From Bradyrhizobium canariense (GTDB lineage Bacteria > Pseudomonadota > Alphaproteobacteria > Rhizobiales > Xanthobacteraceae), in contig NZ_VSST01000084.1 of assembly GCF_019402665.1 (NCBI RefSeq), forward strand, positions 103,342 through 167,341: a stretch of DNA of 64,000 bases, in the 5' to 3' direction. A program made the translations under genes and the position numbers. This document shows, in pieces, positions 34,913 to 43,996 of the stretch (positions are counted from its first letter, which is position 1; each line of letters opens with the position of its first letter). A model generated the notes under the pieces. That model saw only the letters and a program-made list of their open reading frames with translations. It was not told the origin of the DNA and made no database searches.

Positions 34913-35671
34913 TCAATTCGGCTTTTGCGTCGGCTTGCCGTCGATCTTGGGCAGCTCGCCGGCCGAAGCGGACTGATCGCCGCCGCCATTGGCCCGGCGG
35001 GCCATCTCGACCGTCAGCCGCTCGGCGGCCTCCGGGGACATCAATCCCATGATGTCCGACATTTTTCGCGGCGCGATCTGCGAGGCGATCTCGATCAGCA
35101 CGCCCATCTCGAGCCGGTCAAAGACCCGCGCGGCGTCCTTGGGCTTCATGCCCTCATACATGGTCACGAGGCCCTTCATGCGCTGGGCTTCGGCGGCCTT
35201 CTGCTCGGCCTGCGTCGCGGAGATACGGGTTTCTACCGCCTTCATCTCCTCGACCTTGTTTTCGATGCGCTTCTCGGCGGATTTCAACAGGCTCTCGCGG
35301 ATGTCAATCTCGCGCTGGCGGGCCTCGATCTCCTGGCGGCGCGACTGCAAGCGTTCCAGGATCGCGCGCTCCGAGGCGGAGATCTGCGACTGGGCTTCCT
35401 CCTTGACGGCGGCGCCTTCGGACTTGGTGTCGGGTGCGGCCGGCTTCGGCGCCTCCTTCGGCGCGCCATGGGTCGAGCCCGTGATGTCGGGATCCTCACG
35501 GCTGGCCGGGAAGTTCAGATTCTCCTGCGCCCAGGACTTCTTGGTCTGGCTCGGCTTGTAGTCGAAGACATAGCCGCCATTGATCACAAGACCCGTGACC
35601 TTCAGCGTGGCGAGGCCAGCGACGGCAACCAGCACGATCGGAATGACGCGGATGTTGCGAAAAGACTTCAT
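34913..35671 (-). CDS. MotE-like flagellar protein (MgtE N-domain)
   Basis: 252 residues. An N-terminal membrane helix (VIPIVLVAVAGLATLKVTGLVI) anchors a long coiled coil (about 95-175: ERAILERLQSRRQEIEARQREIDIRE and on). The C-terminal MgtE-N-type domain follows: MYEGMKPKDAARVFDRLEMGVLIEIASQI and MSDIMGLMSPEAAERLTVE. In Sinorhizobium, MotE is a periplasmic chaperone for MotC; related proteins are conserved in alphaproteobacterial flagellar clusters. It starts 9 bases after the DUF6468 gene. Confidence 0.8.
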   Translation of the reverse strand: MKSFRNIRVIPIVLVAVAGLATLKVTGLVINGGYVFDYKPSQTKKSWAQENLNFPASREDPDITGSTHGAPKEAPKPAAPDTKSEGAAVKEEAQSQISASERAILERLQSRRQEIEARQREIDIRESLLKSAEKRIENKVEEMKAVETRISATQAEQKAAEAQRMKGLVTMYEGMKPKDAARVFDRLEMGVLIEIASQIAPRKMSDIMGLMSPEAAERLTVEMARRANGGGDQSASAGELPKIDGKPTQKPN

Positions 35672-35680
35672 ACCCTGACT

Positions 35681-36127
35681 TTATGCGGCAAGACCGTTGG
35701 ATCGTCGGCGCTCGGAGAAGGCTTCGGCCGCAGCCGCCACCGCCTTCGCCGACGAGGGCTTGGCTGCGGGCGCGGCGACCATTTCCGCGTTCGTCACGGG
35801 GCGCGCGGCGATTGCGATCTTGGACAGGCGCCGCACCACGTTGTCGGCTTCGCCGAGCTGCTTGTAGAGCTGCTCGGACATCTGGGTCGCCGCAGCGAGC
35901 TGGCTGCCGAGGTTCTCGTTGACGTCGCGCACGGCGAGCTTCAGCCCGCCGATCGCGCGCTCGGCGATCTCGGTTGCGGTGATCAGCTCCCCGATGACCG
36001 CCTTCAGCGAATGCTCGTCCGCCTTCAGCCGCGTCAGCCGCTTGTTGAGCGTGACGCAGTAGACGATGGTCAGCATCAGCAGGATAGCCACCAGCGTCTC
36101 GATCGCCATTCCTAGGGAGTGGTTCAT
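35681..36127 (-). CDS. DUF6468 flagellar-cluster protein
   Basis: 148 residues: an N-terminal membrane helix (ETLVAILLMLTIVYCVTL) then a coiled-coil segment with KRLTRLKADEHSLKAVIGELITATEIAERAI. The family sits between fliM and the MotE-like gene in many alphaproteobacteria; function unknown. It overlaps the fliM stop by four bases, which indicates coupling with the C-ring gene. Confidence 0.75.
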   Translation of the reverse strand: MNHSLGMAIETLVAILLMLTIVYCVTLNKRLTRLKADEHSLKAVIGELITATEIAERAIGGLKLAVRDVNENLGSQLAAATQMSEQLYKQLGEADNVVRRLSKIAIAARPVTNAEMVAAPAAKPSSAKAVAAAAEAFSERRRSNGLAA

Positions 36128-37326
36128 GGGGCCTCCATCATCTTGTTCTGCTCGTCGACCTTTTCGAACATCGCAAGTGTCGTACTTGGCTTGCGCAAGG
36201 GTTTCGTCACCCGTATCGCGACGCGATCGCCGACCCGGCCCATGCGTCCTTCGGTGATGGTGACGTCGCCGCAGCGAACGGTGACGTTGGCATCCGCGCG
36301 CATGTCCAGCGGCAGCGTGTCGCCGACCTTCAGCCGCATCAACTGCTTGAGCGGAATGTCGGCTTCGTAGAGCACGGCGTCGACGGAGATCTCAGCCTGG
36401 ACGATCTCGGTGGCGAAATGGCCTTCCCAGATCTGGTCGCGGCCGAACTTTTCGCCCATGAACATCTGGAGCAGGACGCCCCGGATCGGCTCGATGGTCG
36501 CGTAAGGCAGCAACAGCTCGATGTTGCCGCCGCGATCTTCCATGTCGATGCGCAGGCGCACCAGGATCGCGGCGTTGGCAGGACGGCTGATCGCGGCGAA
36601 ACGCGGGTTGGTCTCGAGCCGGTCGATGGTGAAGGTCACCGGCGACAGCGGCCGGAACGCCTGTTCGGCATCGGTCATGACGACTTCGACCAGCCGCTTG
36701 ACCAACTCTGTCTCGATCGTGGTGTAGGGCCGGCCCTCGATGCGCAGCTGGCTCGAGCCGCGGCGGCCGCCGAGCAGCACGTCGATCATCGAGTAGATCA
36801 GGCTGGAATCGACCACGGCCATGCCGAAATTGTCCCACTCTTCGGCTTTGAAGACGGTGAGGACGGCGGGCAGCGGAATCGAGTTCATGTAGTCGCCGAA
36901 GCGCACCGAGGTGATGCGGTCGAGCGAGACTTCGACGTTGTCGGAGGTGAAATTGCGTAACGAGGTCGTCAGCAACCGCACCAGGCGGTCGAAGACGATT
37001 TCGAGCATCGGCAGACGCTCGTAGGAGACCATCGCCGAATCGATGATGGCGCGAATGCCGGAATGGTCGTCGAGCGTGACGTCGCCGACCGCGAAGCCGA
37101 GGAGGTTGTCGATCTCCTCCTGCGACAGCACCCGTTCGCCGGAATTCTTGCCGGCGCCGAGATCGCGGCTGCCATCCTCGACCATGGCCGCCCATTGCAG
37201 GGCCATGGTCTCGGACAGTTCGTTTTCGGCAGCAGCCTTCGCGGCCTCGGCGGGATCCTCGGAATCAAGCGAGGCCTCCCATTGGGCGGCAATTGCATCC
37301 TGGTCTGGTTGGTCGGTGCCTGCCAT
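36124..37326 (-). CDS. fliM: Flagellar motor switch protein FliM
   Basis: 400 residues, longer than average because of an N-terminal acidic extension of about 60 residues before LSQEEIDNLLGF (the CheY-binding motif, here moved inwards). The middle domain has LPMLEIVFDRLVRLLTTSLRNF and the C-terminal SpoA domain DIPLKQLMRLKVGDTLPLDMRADANVTV. FliM forms the C ring and sets rotation sense. It follows fliL by 19 bases. Confidence 0.95.
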   Translation of the reverse strand: MAGTDQPDQDAIAAQWEASLDSEDPAEAAKAAAENELSETMALQWAAMVEDGSRDLGAGKNSGERVLSQEEIDNLLGFAVGDVTLDDHSGIRAIIDSAMVSYERLPMLEIVFDRLVRLLTTSLRNFTSDNVEVSLDRITSVRFGDYMNSIPLPAVLTVFKAEEWDNFGMAVVDSSLIYSMIDVLLGGRRGSSQLRIEGRPYTTIETELVKRLVEVVMTDAEQAFRPLSPVTFTIDRLETNPRFAAISRPANAAILVRLRIDMEDRGGNIELLLPYATIEPIRGVLLQMFMGEKFGRDQIWEGHFATEIVQAEISVDAVLYEADIPLKQLMRLKVGDTLPLDMRADANVTVRCGDVTITEGRMGRVGDRVAIRVTKPLRKPSTTLAMFEKVDEQNKMMEAP

Positions 37327-37345
37327 GATCCCTAGCCCGTCATGC

Positions 37346-37846
37346 TCACTGGATCACGACTTCCTTGAACAGCACCGCGCTGACCTGGACCGGAGCGACC
37401 GCCGCGTTGACGCGCTTGGTCAACTCTTCCTTGAGGCGGAAGATGCCGGCGGAACCGTTGAGGTCAGAGGAGCGCAGCTCGCGCGCATAGGTCTGGAAGA
37501 TGTCGGTGATGCGCGGCATCGTCGGCTTGATCGCCTCGACCTGCTTCTCTTCCTTCAGCTCCAGCACGATCTTGAGCTTCAGATATTGCACGCGCTCGCC
37601 CGGCGCGCCGGCGAGGTTGACCATGATGTCGGGAACCTCAACAAAAGCCGGCGGCTTCGGCGGAGGCGCCGCCTCGGCGTGATGCTCGTCGTCGCCGTGA
37701 CGGAAAAAGAAGAACCAGGTCGCGGCGCCGCCGCCGAGAACGGCGAGCAGGCCCACCACCATGATCATCAGCTTGAACTTGTTCTTGGGCGGAGCGGCTT
37801 CCGCGCCCTCAGCGGCTCCGCCGCCTTCCGCTTCATTCTCTGCCAT
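37346..37846 (-). CDS. fliL: Flagellar basal-body-associated protein FliL
   Basis: 166 residues. A single membrane helix (FKLMIMVVGLLAVLGGGAATWFFFF) is followed by a His/Glu-rich linker and the FliL domain: FVEVPDIMVNLAGAPGERVQYLKLKIVLEL and LRSSDLNGSAGIFRLKEELTKRVN. It stabilises stators around the motor. First gene of the fliL-fliM-DUF6468-motE-like operon; a TTAAC half-site lies 120 bases upstream. Confidence 0.94.
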   Translation of the reverse strand: MAENEAEGGGAAEGAEAAPPKNKFKLMIMVVGLLAVLGGGAATWFFFFRHGDDEHHAEAAPPPKPPAFVEVPDIMVNLAGAPGERVQYLKLKIVLELKEEKQVEAIKPTMPRITDIFQTYARELRSSDLNGSAGIFRLKEELTKRVNAAVAPVQVSAVLFKEVVIQ

Positions 37847-38225
37847 GATCGCCGCGCTCGCTCATCTCTCAAATGGGTCGAAAGAGCGAAGCTCCTGGCA
37901 GACAGTGACGCGATACAAATGCCCCAGCGCAGTGCTCCTCTTACGCGCAAACGCTACGGTAATAATGGTTAACGGAACCTTTCGATTGGGCCTTCACTAG
38001 GAAAAATCTGCCGGGCAAACATGGCTAACAGACCCTTTCTGCCGCCTCCCCGCGCCCTCGAAAAACAGACAAGAGACTGAAACAACACAATTTTCCAGCT
38101 TGGCACGAGTTTCGCTGAGAAAGGATCGAGACCCAGGGTTTGGGAGAACCCGAGGTCTCGTTCACGGGATCGGCCAAGGCGCTTGGGAGAGCGAGCTGGC
38201 AGATCTCACTCAGGGGAGATTTCCG
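37847..38225. other. Divergent flagellar promoter region (fliL/flgF)
   Basis: No gene seen. Contents: a GGTTAAC half-site at 37967-37973, an AT-rich centre, and a sigma-54-type element at 38101-38116 facing flgF. The frame open from 38100 into flgF has no start signal of its own. Confidence 0.6.
38101..38116 (+). promoter_or_regulatory. Sigma-54 promoter element of flgF
   Basis: TGGCAC-GAGTT-TCGCT matches TGGCAC-N5-TTGCW with the essential GG and GC 12 bases apart. It lies 110 bases before the flgF start. The same element precedes flgI at 56877. Confidence 0.65.
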
Positions 38226-38987
38226 ATGCAGAACGCGCTTCTGATCGGGTTGTCACGACAGATGACGTTGGAACGGCAGATGGATGTCATCGCCAACAAC
38301 GTCGCTAACGCCAACACCAACGGCTTCAAGGCCGACCATTCGCTTTTCGAGGAGTACCTCAACTCGAACGCGCGTGAGGACAATTTCGTCGGCTCCGACC
38401 GCCGGGTCTCCTATGTGCAGGACCGCGGCACCTTCCGCGACGTCGGTCAGGGGCCGATGGAGCCGACCAAGAATCCGCTCGACATGGCGATCAGCGGCAA
38501 CGCCTATTTCGCGGTTCAGGCCAATGGCGCCGAGCGCTACACCCGCGACGGCAAATTCTCGCTCAACAACACCGGCCAGCTCGTCACCTCCGACGGCAAC
38601 CTCGTGCTGGGCACCAGCGGCCCGATCACCTTCCAGCCGACCGACCACGATATCAACGTCGCGCCGGACGGTACCGTCACGGTGCTCGAGGGCACGGCCA
38701 AGAACGACTCGATCCGCGGCAAGATCCGCATGGCCTCGTTCGACGATCCGGCCAAGCTGACCAAGCTCGGCGCCAACCTTTACAACATCGGCTCCGCGGT
38801 CCCGCAGGCCGACACCAAGTCGACCGTGCAGCAGGGCTACGTCGAGAAGTCGAACGTGAACTCGGTCGGTGAGATGAGCCGCATGGTCGAAGTCATGCGC
38901 AGCTACACCGCCATCGCCAACCTGCTCCAGCAGCAGAGTGACATGCACAAGTCGGCGATCGAGAAGCTCGCCGACGTTCCGGCCTGA
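38226..38987 (+). CDS. flgF: Flagellar basal-body rod protein FlgF
   Basis: 253 residues from the ATG at 38226, which follows GGGGAG and begins MQNALLIGLSRQMTLERQMD. The rod motif DVIANNVANANTNGFKAD is near residue 20, and the C-terminus has SRMVEVMRSYTAIANLLQQQ. FlgF is a proximal-rod subunit. First gene of flgF-flgG-flgA-flgH. Confidence 0.95.
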   Translation: MQNALLIGLSRQMTLERQMDVIANNVANANTNGFKADHSLFEEYLNSNAREDNFVGSDRRVSYVQDRGTFRDVGQGPMEPTKNPLDMAISGNAYFAVQANGAERYTRDGKFSLNNTGQLVTSDGNLVLGTSGPITFQPTDHDINVAPDGTVTVLEGTAKNDSIRGKIRMASFDDPAKLTKLGANLYNIGSAVPQADTKSTVQQGYVEKSNVNSVGEMSRMVEVMRSYTAIANLLQQQSDMHKSAIEKLADVPA

Positions 38988-39003
38988 TTGAGGGAGAACT
39001 GAC

Positions 39004-39792
39004 ATGCAGGCGCTTCACACCGCAGCAACCGGAATGGCGGCACAGGAACTCAACGTTCAGGTGATCTCCAACAACATCGCGAACCTGCGCACCACCGGCT
39101 TCAAGAAGCAGACCGCGGCGTTCCAGGACCTGATCTACGAACACGTCCGCCGCGTCGGCGCCCAGTCGTCCGACCAGGGCACCATCCTGCCGGTCGGCGT
39201 CGACATCGGCGGCGGCGTCAAGACCGTCGGCACGCCGCGCAGCATGACCCAGGGCACGCTGTCGCAGACCGGCAACGACCTCGACATGGCCATTACGGGC
39301 GAAGGCTTCTTCAAGATCCTGATGCCTGACGGCAGCTTCCAGTACACCCGCGACGGCACCTTCCAGATGGACAATCAGGGGCGCATCGTCACGGCGCAGG
39401 GCAACCCGGTGCAACCGACGATCACGATCCCGAACAACGCCTCGGGCCTCACCATCAACGTGCAGGGCCAGGTCTCGGTGACGCTGCCGGGTTCGTCGAC
39501 CTCGGCCGTCCAGGGCCAGATCGGCCTGACCCGATTCATCAACAAGGCCGGCCTCCAGCCGGTCGGCAACAATCAGTTCACCGAGACGCCCTCCTCCGGC
39601 CCGCCGCAGGACGGCACCGCGAGCTCCGAGGGTTTCGGCAACATCACCCAGAGCAGCCTTGAGCAGGCCAATGTCGACGTCGTCTCGGAAATGAGCGACC
39701 TGATCGCCGCCCAGCGCGCCTACGAGATGAACGCCAAGGTGATCAGCGCCGCCGACCAGATGATGCAGTCGACCACGGCGCTGTTCCGCTGA
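39004..39792 (+). CDS. flgG: Flagellar distal-rod protein FlgG
   Basis: 262 residues, usual length. MQALHTAATGMAAQELNVQV and SNNIANLRTTGFKKQ at the start, NVDVVSEMSDLIAAQRAYEMNAK at the end. FlgG forms the distal rod through which the P and L rings pass. It lies 16 bases after flgF with GGGAG in between. Confidence 0.96.
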   Translation: MQALHTAATGMAAQELNVQVISNNIANLRTTGFKKQTAAFQDLIYEHVRRVGAQSSDQGTILPVGVDIGGGVKTVGTPRSMTQGTLSQTGNDLDMAITGEGFFKILMPDGSFQYTRDGTFQMDNQGRIVTAQGNPVQPTITIPNNASGLTINVQGQVSVTLPGSSTSAVQGQIGLTRFINKAGLQPVGNNQFTETPSSGPPQDGTASSEGFGNITQSSLEQANVDVVSEMSDLIAAQRAYEMNAKVISAADQMMQSTTALFR

Positions 39793-39802
39793 GGTGATGA
39801 CG

Positions 39803-40927
39803 ATGATCCGCACCACCCTCGCCACGATCTCCGCTCTCCTCGTGCTGGCGCTGCCCGCACGGGCCGCCGACGATTTCATCGCGACGCCGACGCTGCGCGC
39901 GAGCATCACCGTGACCTCGGACGTGGTGCGGGTCGGCGATCTCATCGACAATGCCGGCTCGGCCGCGCTGATCCCGGTCTACCGCTCGCCCGATCTCGGC
40001 ACCACCGGTGCGCTGCCGGTCGCCCAGGTGCTGGCGGTGTTGCGCGCAAAACAGGTGATCGGCGTGATGACCGGCGACATCAAGGAGGTCCAGGTCATCC
40101 GTCTCGCCCGCACGCTGGCGAACAAGGACCTCGAAACCGCGGTCGCCACGGCGCTCGAGCGCCGCTTCGGGCTTGGCGATGCCGCCAACATCACCGTCAC
40201 GTTCGACCGCGGCATTGCCGACATGCGGCTGGATGCCTCCAACACCGGCACGCTGCAGCCGGTCGCGACCCGCTACGACGCCCGCAGCGGCCGTTTCGAC
40301 ATCGCCTTCGAGATCAACAACGACAGCAATCCGGCACCGACCAAGCTGCGTTTCACCGGCACCGCGATCGAGACGGTGGAAGTGGCCGTGCTGACGCGCG
40401 ACATCGATCGCGTCGATCTCCTGAAGGCCTCCGACGTCGCCATGGAGCGCCGGCCGAAGGCCGAGGTCACCGGTGAGGCCGCCTCGCGCGACCGCACGCT
40501 CGGCATGCAGCTCCGCCGGCCGATGCGGGCGGGGACGCCGATCCGCGTCGCCGACATCGTCAAGCCCGACTTCGTGCAGCGTGACCAGAACGTCACTGTT
40601 ATTTACCAGGTCCCCGGAATCTACCTCACCACGCGCGGCAAGGCGATCGAGAGCGGCGCCGAGGGCGACACCATCAGCGTGCTCAACCTGCAGACCAAGC
40701 GCACGCTGAGCGGCGTTGTCACCGGCCGCGGCCAGGTGACGGTCCAGGGCGCCAGCCAGGCCGCGCCAATGCCGGCCGCGGTCGAGCAGACCTCCTCGCT
40801 CAAGCGCGACGAGGCGCCCGCCCCCGTCGACACCGCAGCCCTCGTCCGGAACCTGGTCCAGACCCCGGCATCCCCGGCCCAGATCGCGCAAGCCCAGATC
40901 CCGCAAGCTCCAGCCAAGTCAGAGTAA
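39803..40927 (+). CDS. flgA: P-ring assembly chaperone FlgA
   Basis: 374 residues; the ATG at 39803 is favoured because GAGGTGAT lies five bases before it, though GTG 39794 and ATG 39797 are in frame. Signal peptide ends PARAADDF. The C-terminal SAF-like domain has RRPMRAGTPIRVADIVKPDFVQRDQNVTV and GVVTGRGQVTV. FlgA chaperones FlgI in the periplasm. The protein is longer than enterobacterial FlgA, as is usual in alphaproteobacteria. Confidence 0.92.
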   Translation: MIRTTLATISALLVLALPARAADDFIATPTLRASITVTSDVVRVGDLIDNAGSAALIPVYRSPDLGTTGALPVAQVLAVLRAKQVIGVMTGDIKEVQVIRLARTLANKDLETAVATALERRFGLGDAANITVTFDRGIADMRLDASNTGTLQPVATRYDARSGRFDIAFEINNDSNPAPTKLRFTGTAIETVEVAVLTRDIDRVDLLKASDVAMERRPKAEVTGEAASRDRTLGMQLRRPMRAGTPIRVADIVKPDFVQRDQNVTVIYQVPGIYLTTRGKAIESGAEGDTISVLNLQTKRTLSGVVTGRGQVTVQGASQAAPMPAAVEQTSSLKRDEAPAPVDTAALVRNLVQTPASPAQIAQAQIPQAPAKSE

Positions 40928-40930
40928 GTC

Positions 40931-41698
40931 ATGTCCACGTTCAGTTCGGCTTTTCGTCTTCGTCGCATCGCGATCTCTGCCCTGCTGCTGGCGACTTGCG
41001 CGCTGGCGAGCGGCTGCTCATCGATCGACCGTTTGTCACAGATCGGCGAGCAGCCGAAATTATCGGCGATCGACAATCCGACGACGCAGCCCGGTTACAA
41101 GCCGGTGCAGATGCCGATGCCGAAGCCGGAAGTCGCCTCCTACAATCCGAACTCGCTGTGGCGCAACGGCAGCCGTGCCTTCTTCAAGGACCAGCGCGCC
41201 CACCAGGTCGGCGATCTCCTGACGGTGGCCGTGAACATCACCGACAAGGCCAATATCGAAAACGATACCCAGCGCAGCCGCACCAACAAGGAAGATTCCG
41301 GAATCACCGACTTCATCGGCGCCAAGACATTGGGCGCCCAAGCGCAGAAGGTGTTGCCCGGCCGCATCCTCACCGCCGACTCGACCGCGTCTAGCGAGGG
41401 CAAAGGAAGCGTGGACCGCAAGGAAGCGTTGCAGACCAACGTCGCAGCCGTCGTCACCCAGGTCCTGCCCAACGGCAACCTCGTGGTCGAAGGCAAGCAG
41501 GAGATCCGCGTCAACTACGAAATCCGCGAGCTCATCGTCGCCGGCATCGTCCGTCCCGAAGACATCCAGAGCGACAACACCATCGATTCCACCAAGATCG
41601 CGCAGGCCCGCATCGCCTACGGCGGCCGCGGCCAGATCATGGACGTGCAGCAACCGCGCTACGGCCAGCAAGTCATGGACGTGCTGCTACCCTTCTAG
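40931..41698 (+). CDS. flgH: Flagellar L-ring lipoprotein FlgH
   Basis: 255 residues. A lipoprotein signal with lipobox LASGC puts the acylated Cys at residue 29. The FlgH core has SLWRNGSRAFFKDQRAHQVGDLLTVAVNI and GNLVVEGKQEIRVNYEIRELIVAGIVRPEDI. It forms the outer-membrane L ring. Three bases after flgA; the operon ends here. Confidence 0.96.
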   Translation: MSTFSSAFRLRRIAISALLLATCALASGCSSIDRLSQIGEQPKLSAIDNPTTQPGYKPVQMPMPKPEVASYNPNSLWRNGSRAFFKDQRAHQVGDLLTVAVNITDKANIENDTQRSRTNKEDSGITDFIGAKTLGAQAQKVLPGRILTADSTASSEGKGSVDRKEALQTNVAAVVTQVLPNGNLVVEGKQEIRVNYEIRELIVAGIVRPEDIQSDNTIDSTKIAQARIAYGGRGQIMDVQQPRYGQQVMDVLLPF

Positions 41699-41870
41699 CT
41701 TCTCCCGAGCTCCCACATCGTGTTCGCGAACCTAGGCGCGGACGACGATGTACGACGCGGCCCTCGCTAGCTCCCCTGGCGAGGGCCGCATGTATTTTGC
41801 GACGGCTGCATACAGCGCGTCGGGCACGCGCGATTGCAGCGACGCCGCTCCCCCTATCCGCCCTCTCAAC

Positions 41871-41973
41871 TGTCATCGCCCGCGAAGGGGGGCGATCCAG
41901 TATTTCGAGACGTCAGTGATGAACCGAGAAGCCGCGGCGTACTGGATTCCCCGCCTTCGCGGGGCATGACGAC
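41871..41973. repeat. Intergenic palindromic repeat, family 1, copy 2
   Basis: Same layout as at 3111: left GTCATCGCCCGCGAAGGGGGGCGA, inner CCAGTATTTC / GCGTACTGGA, right CCCCGCCTTCGCGGGGC. It lies between flgH and the hydratase gene. Confidence 0.75.
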
Positions 41974-42000
41974 GTAGTGCCCGCAGCGCGCCCGCAGCGC

Positions 42001-42780
42001 CTACGTAAACTCCGCCTCCACCGTCCCCAGCCCGTCCAGCTCCATTCGCACCTTGTCGCCGGGTTTCAGCCACAGCGTCTTGACGAGGCTCCCGGTGAGA
42101 ACGAGCTGTCCTGCGTGCAGACCCTTGCCCTCGGCGGCGAGATGGTTGGCGAGCCAGGCGAGTGCGTTGTGGGGATGGCCGAGCACGTCGGCGCCGGTGC
42201 CGTGGCTGACCTCTTCGCCGTTGACGATGGCGCGGCCTTTGACCGCCTTCAGGTCCGGCACCGACGAGCGCGGCACGACCTCACCCAGCACGCAGCCGGC
42301 GGCGAAGAAATCGTCGGCGATCAGCGTCGGCGCCCCCATCGTTTCCCACTTCACATAGCGGTCGTCGACGATCTCGATCGCGGGATGATAGGCCTCGACG
42401 GCTTCGCCGACCCATTCAGCCGTGAACGGCGCCTCGCCGGCGGCGAGATTGCGCTTCAGCCGCACCGCGATCTCGCATTCGACGCCGACGCGGACATAGT
42501 CGGCAGCCGCGAGCCGCACACCGCTGTCGTGGACGCCCTTCTGGAACACGCCGCCGCCGCAAGGATGCGGAATGCCGATGTATTCCTGCATCACCTGGCT
42601 GGTGCAGCCGATCTTGTAACCGACCAGCGGGCCGACATGCGGCAGCAGTAGATCGTGCAGCGCGCGCTGGACCTGATAGCCCTCGGCTTCATCGGCCGGA
42701 GGAACTTCGAGCGCCGCGAGCGGTGCATGGTTGCGGCGCGCCTGCGCGATCGCCTTTGCGGCTGCGAGAATTCTGTCCAT
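42001..42780 (-). CDS. 2-keto-4-pentenoate hydratase family protein
   Basis: 259 residues of the FAH/MhpD family. Motifs: VGYKIGCTSQVMQEYIGI, VECEIAVRLKRNL (acidic metal-binding residues), AVEAYHPAIEIVDDRY and LTGSLVKTLWLKPGDKVRMELDGLG. The reaction in meta-cleavage pathways is hydration of 2-hydroxypenta-2,4-dienoate to 4-hydroxy-2-oxovalerate with a divalent metal. No other meta-cleavage genes are nearby, so the true substrate is open. Confidence 0.85.
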   Translation of the reverse strand: MDRILAAAKAIAQARRNHAPLAALEVPPADEAEGYQVQRALHDLLLPHVGPLVGYKIGCTSQVMQEYIGIPHPCGGGVFQKGVHDSGVRLAAADYVRVGVECEIAVRLKRNLAAGEAPFTAEWVGEAVEAYHPAIEIVDDRYVKWETMGAPTLIADDFFAAGCVLGEVVPRSSVPDLKAVKGRAIVNGEEVSHGTGADVLGHPHNALAWLANHLAAEGKGLHAGQLVLTGSLVKTLWLKPGDKVRMELDGLGTVEAEFT

Positions 42781-43509
42781 CGGCGCCGGCTCCTACACAC
42801 CACAATCGAGGGCGGCACTTCAGCATCCCCGCCGGGGCGTGACAAGCGCAAGAGACCCCACGGCAGCACGTCATCGCCAACCCAAGCTGGATGAGCTGCG
42901 AACGCTGATCGGGCACATCATGGCAAGCCACACGGGCTGTGCCGGCGTTTAAGGAAATATTGAGCTGGTCCGGGCTTTATCGGGATGCGCGCCTTGTAGC
43001 GTCGCATCAGGCCTGATTGCAGCAATGCGTGAAGCTGCTGGATCGGTGCCTCAGCATTCGAGTCGATGTCCTTGATGCGACTCGCAAAACCTCCCGCACC
43101 TGAAGTGAAAGGCTGTTTCTCATCCGAACTCACGTGAGCTCGGAGGAGTTGAGTCTAGCCCATTGATCGCGATTCACTTTTCGCGATTGCGCTCGCGCGC
43201 CGAATGCGCGGTTGCAAGCGACAGGCAAAATGCAGATCACGGCGCGAAAAGGCGCGCCTTGCGTTTATGCCGCCACATTAAGAGCGGGTCCCCTAAGTTA
43301 TTGAAATCACGAGCAGCGGCATCGGGCAAACGAGTCGACGCTGACTAAAAGAACGAGTCGATTGGCAGCCTTTGACGAGAAAAACGAGTCGCGCTCCGCA
43401 AGCGGTTGAAATACCTAAGCAAAGTAGTTTGTCAAAACCCCCGAGGGCGCAATCGGTCTGAGGGAAAGAAAGACGGCCCGCGATCCGCACGCCGCGCGGC
43501 TGGGCATCC
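42781..43509. other. Long intergenic stretch without a convincing gene
   Basis: Short open frames occur on both strands (for example 42918-43133 minus, GTG start, 71 codons), but none has both a ribosome site and a recognisable product. Composition is less GC-rich than the flanking genes. It begins the decayed accessory zone that runs to about 54 kb. Confidence 0.5.
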
Positions 43510-43699
43510 GTGCTGCAGGAAGCCGGCGCCATCCGCGAATGCGAGGGGCACGGCTGGAAGCGGGACCGAGACGACCCGCACGCCCGCGCGCGCGCTCGAC
43601 ATCGCGCGTCGCGATCGGCCGTCGGGCCTCTCGTTCGACGAGGCAGTTGCCGAGGTCCGTGACGTCCCGGACTCGAGCGGTGACACCTGCCCGGAGTGA
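43510..43699 (+). pseudogene. Frameshifted small hypothetical gene
   Basis: One frame reads VLQEAGAIRECEGHGWKRDR and DDPHARARA, then runs into nonsense. The next frame continues LDIARRDRPSGLSFDEAVAEV and ends SSGDTCPE. The join near 43595 resembles small Bradyrhizobium proteins with an ECEEHGW N-terminus and a DTCPEC C-terminus (from memory). One lost or gained base explains the break. Confidence 0.45.
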
Positions 43700-43715
43700 C
43701 CACCCGAACTCAAGT

Positions 43716-43767
43716 AGGCCCTCTACTCCGTAGGCCCTCTATTCACAAGAGGCCCTCTATTCACAAG
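43716..43767. repeat. Short tandem repeat
   Basis: AGGCCCTCTATTCACAAG occurs twice exactly in tandem (43732-43749 and 43750-43767), preceded by a diverged unit at 43716-43731. The unit is 18 bases. No coding role seen. Confidence 0.7.
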
Positions 43768-43996
43768 TTGAGCCGCTGCCGCCTGCGACGTTTGCTATGC
43801 CCTTAGCAGCAGCGCAAACGCCATATGGCCGGAAGGCGGAGTGGGCCAACAGCGGTCATGGCACGCTTGGCTTTAGAGTGCAATTAATGGTATGCTTCAA
43901 AGATTAAGGTCAACTGGGCGTCGTGTTGAGCCGCTGAATTTTCCTTAGGTTCGACGAGCGCTTGTCTCCCCTTTGAACCAAAGTGAGGAGTTCGCC

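Noticed and set aside
34925..36115. 396-codon plus-strand frame opposite the motE-like gene
   Set aside because: Shadow of two minus-strand genes that have membrane anchors and coiled coils in the correct frame.
42918..43133. 71-codon minus-strand ORF
   Set aside because: GTG start without a ribosome site, no recognisable motif, in a decayed region.
43700..43770. Repeats near 43.7 kb as a CRISPR array
   Set aside because: Units are directly adjacent with no spacers, only 18 bases long, and no cas genes are near.
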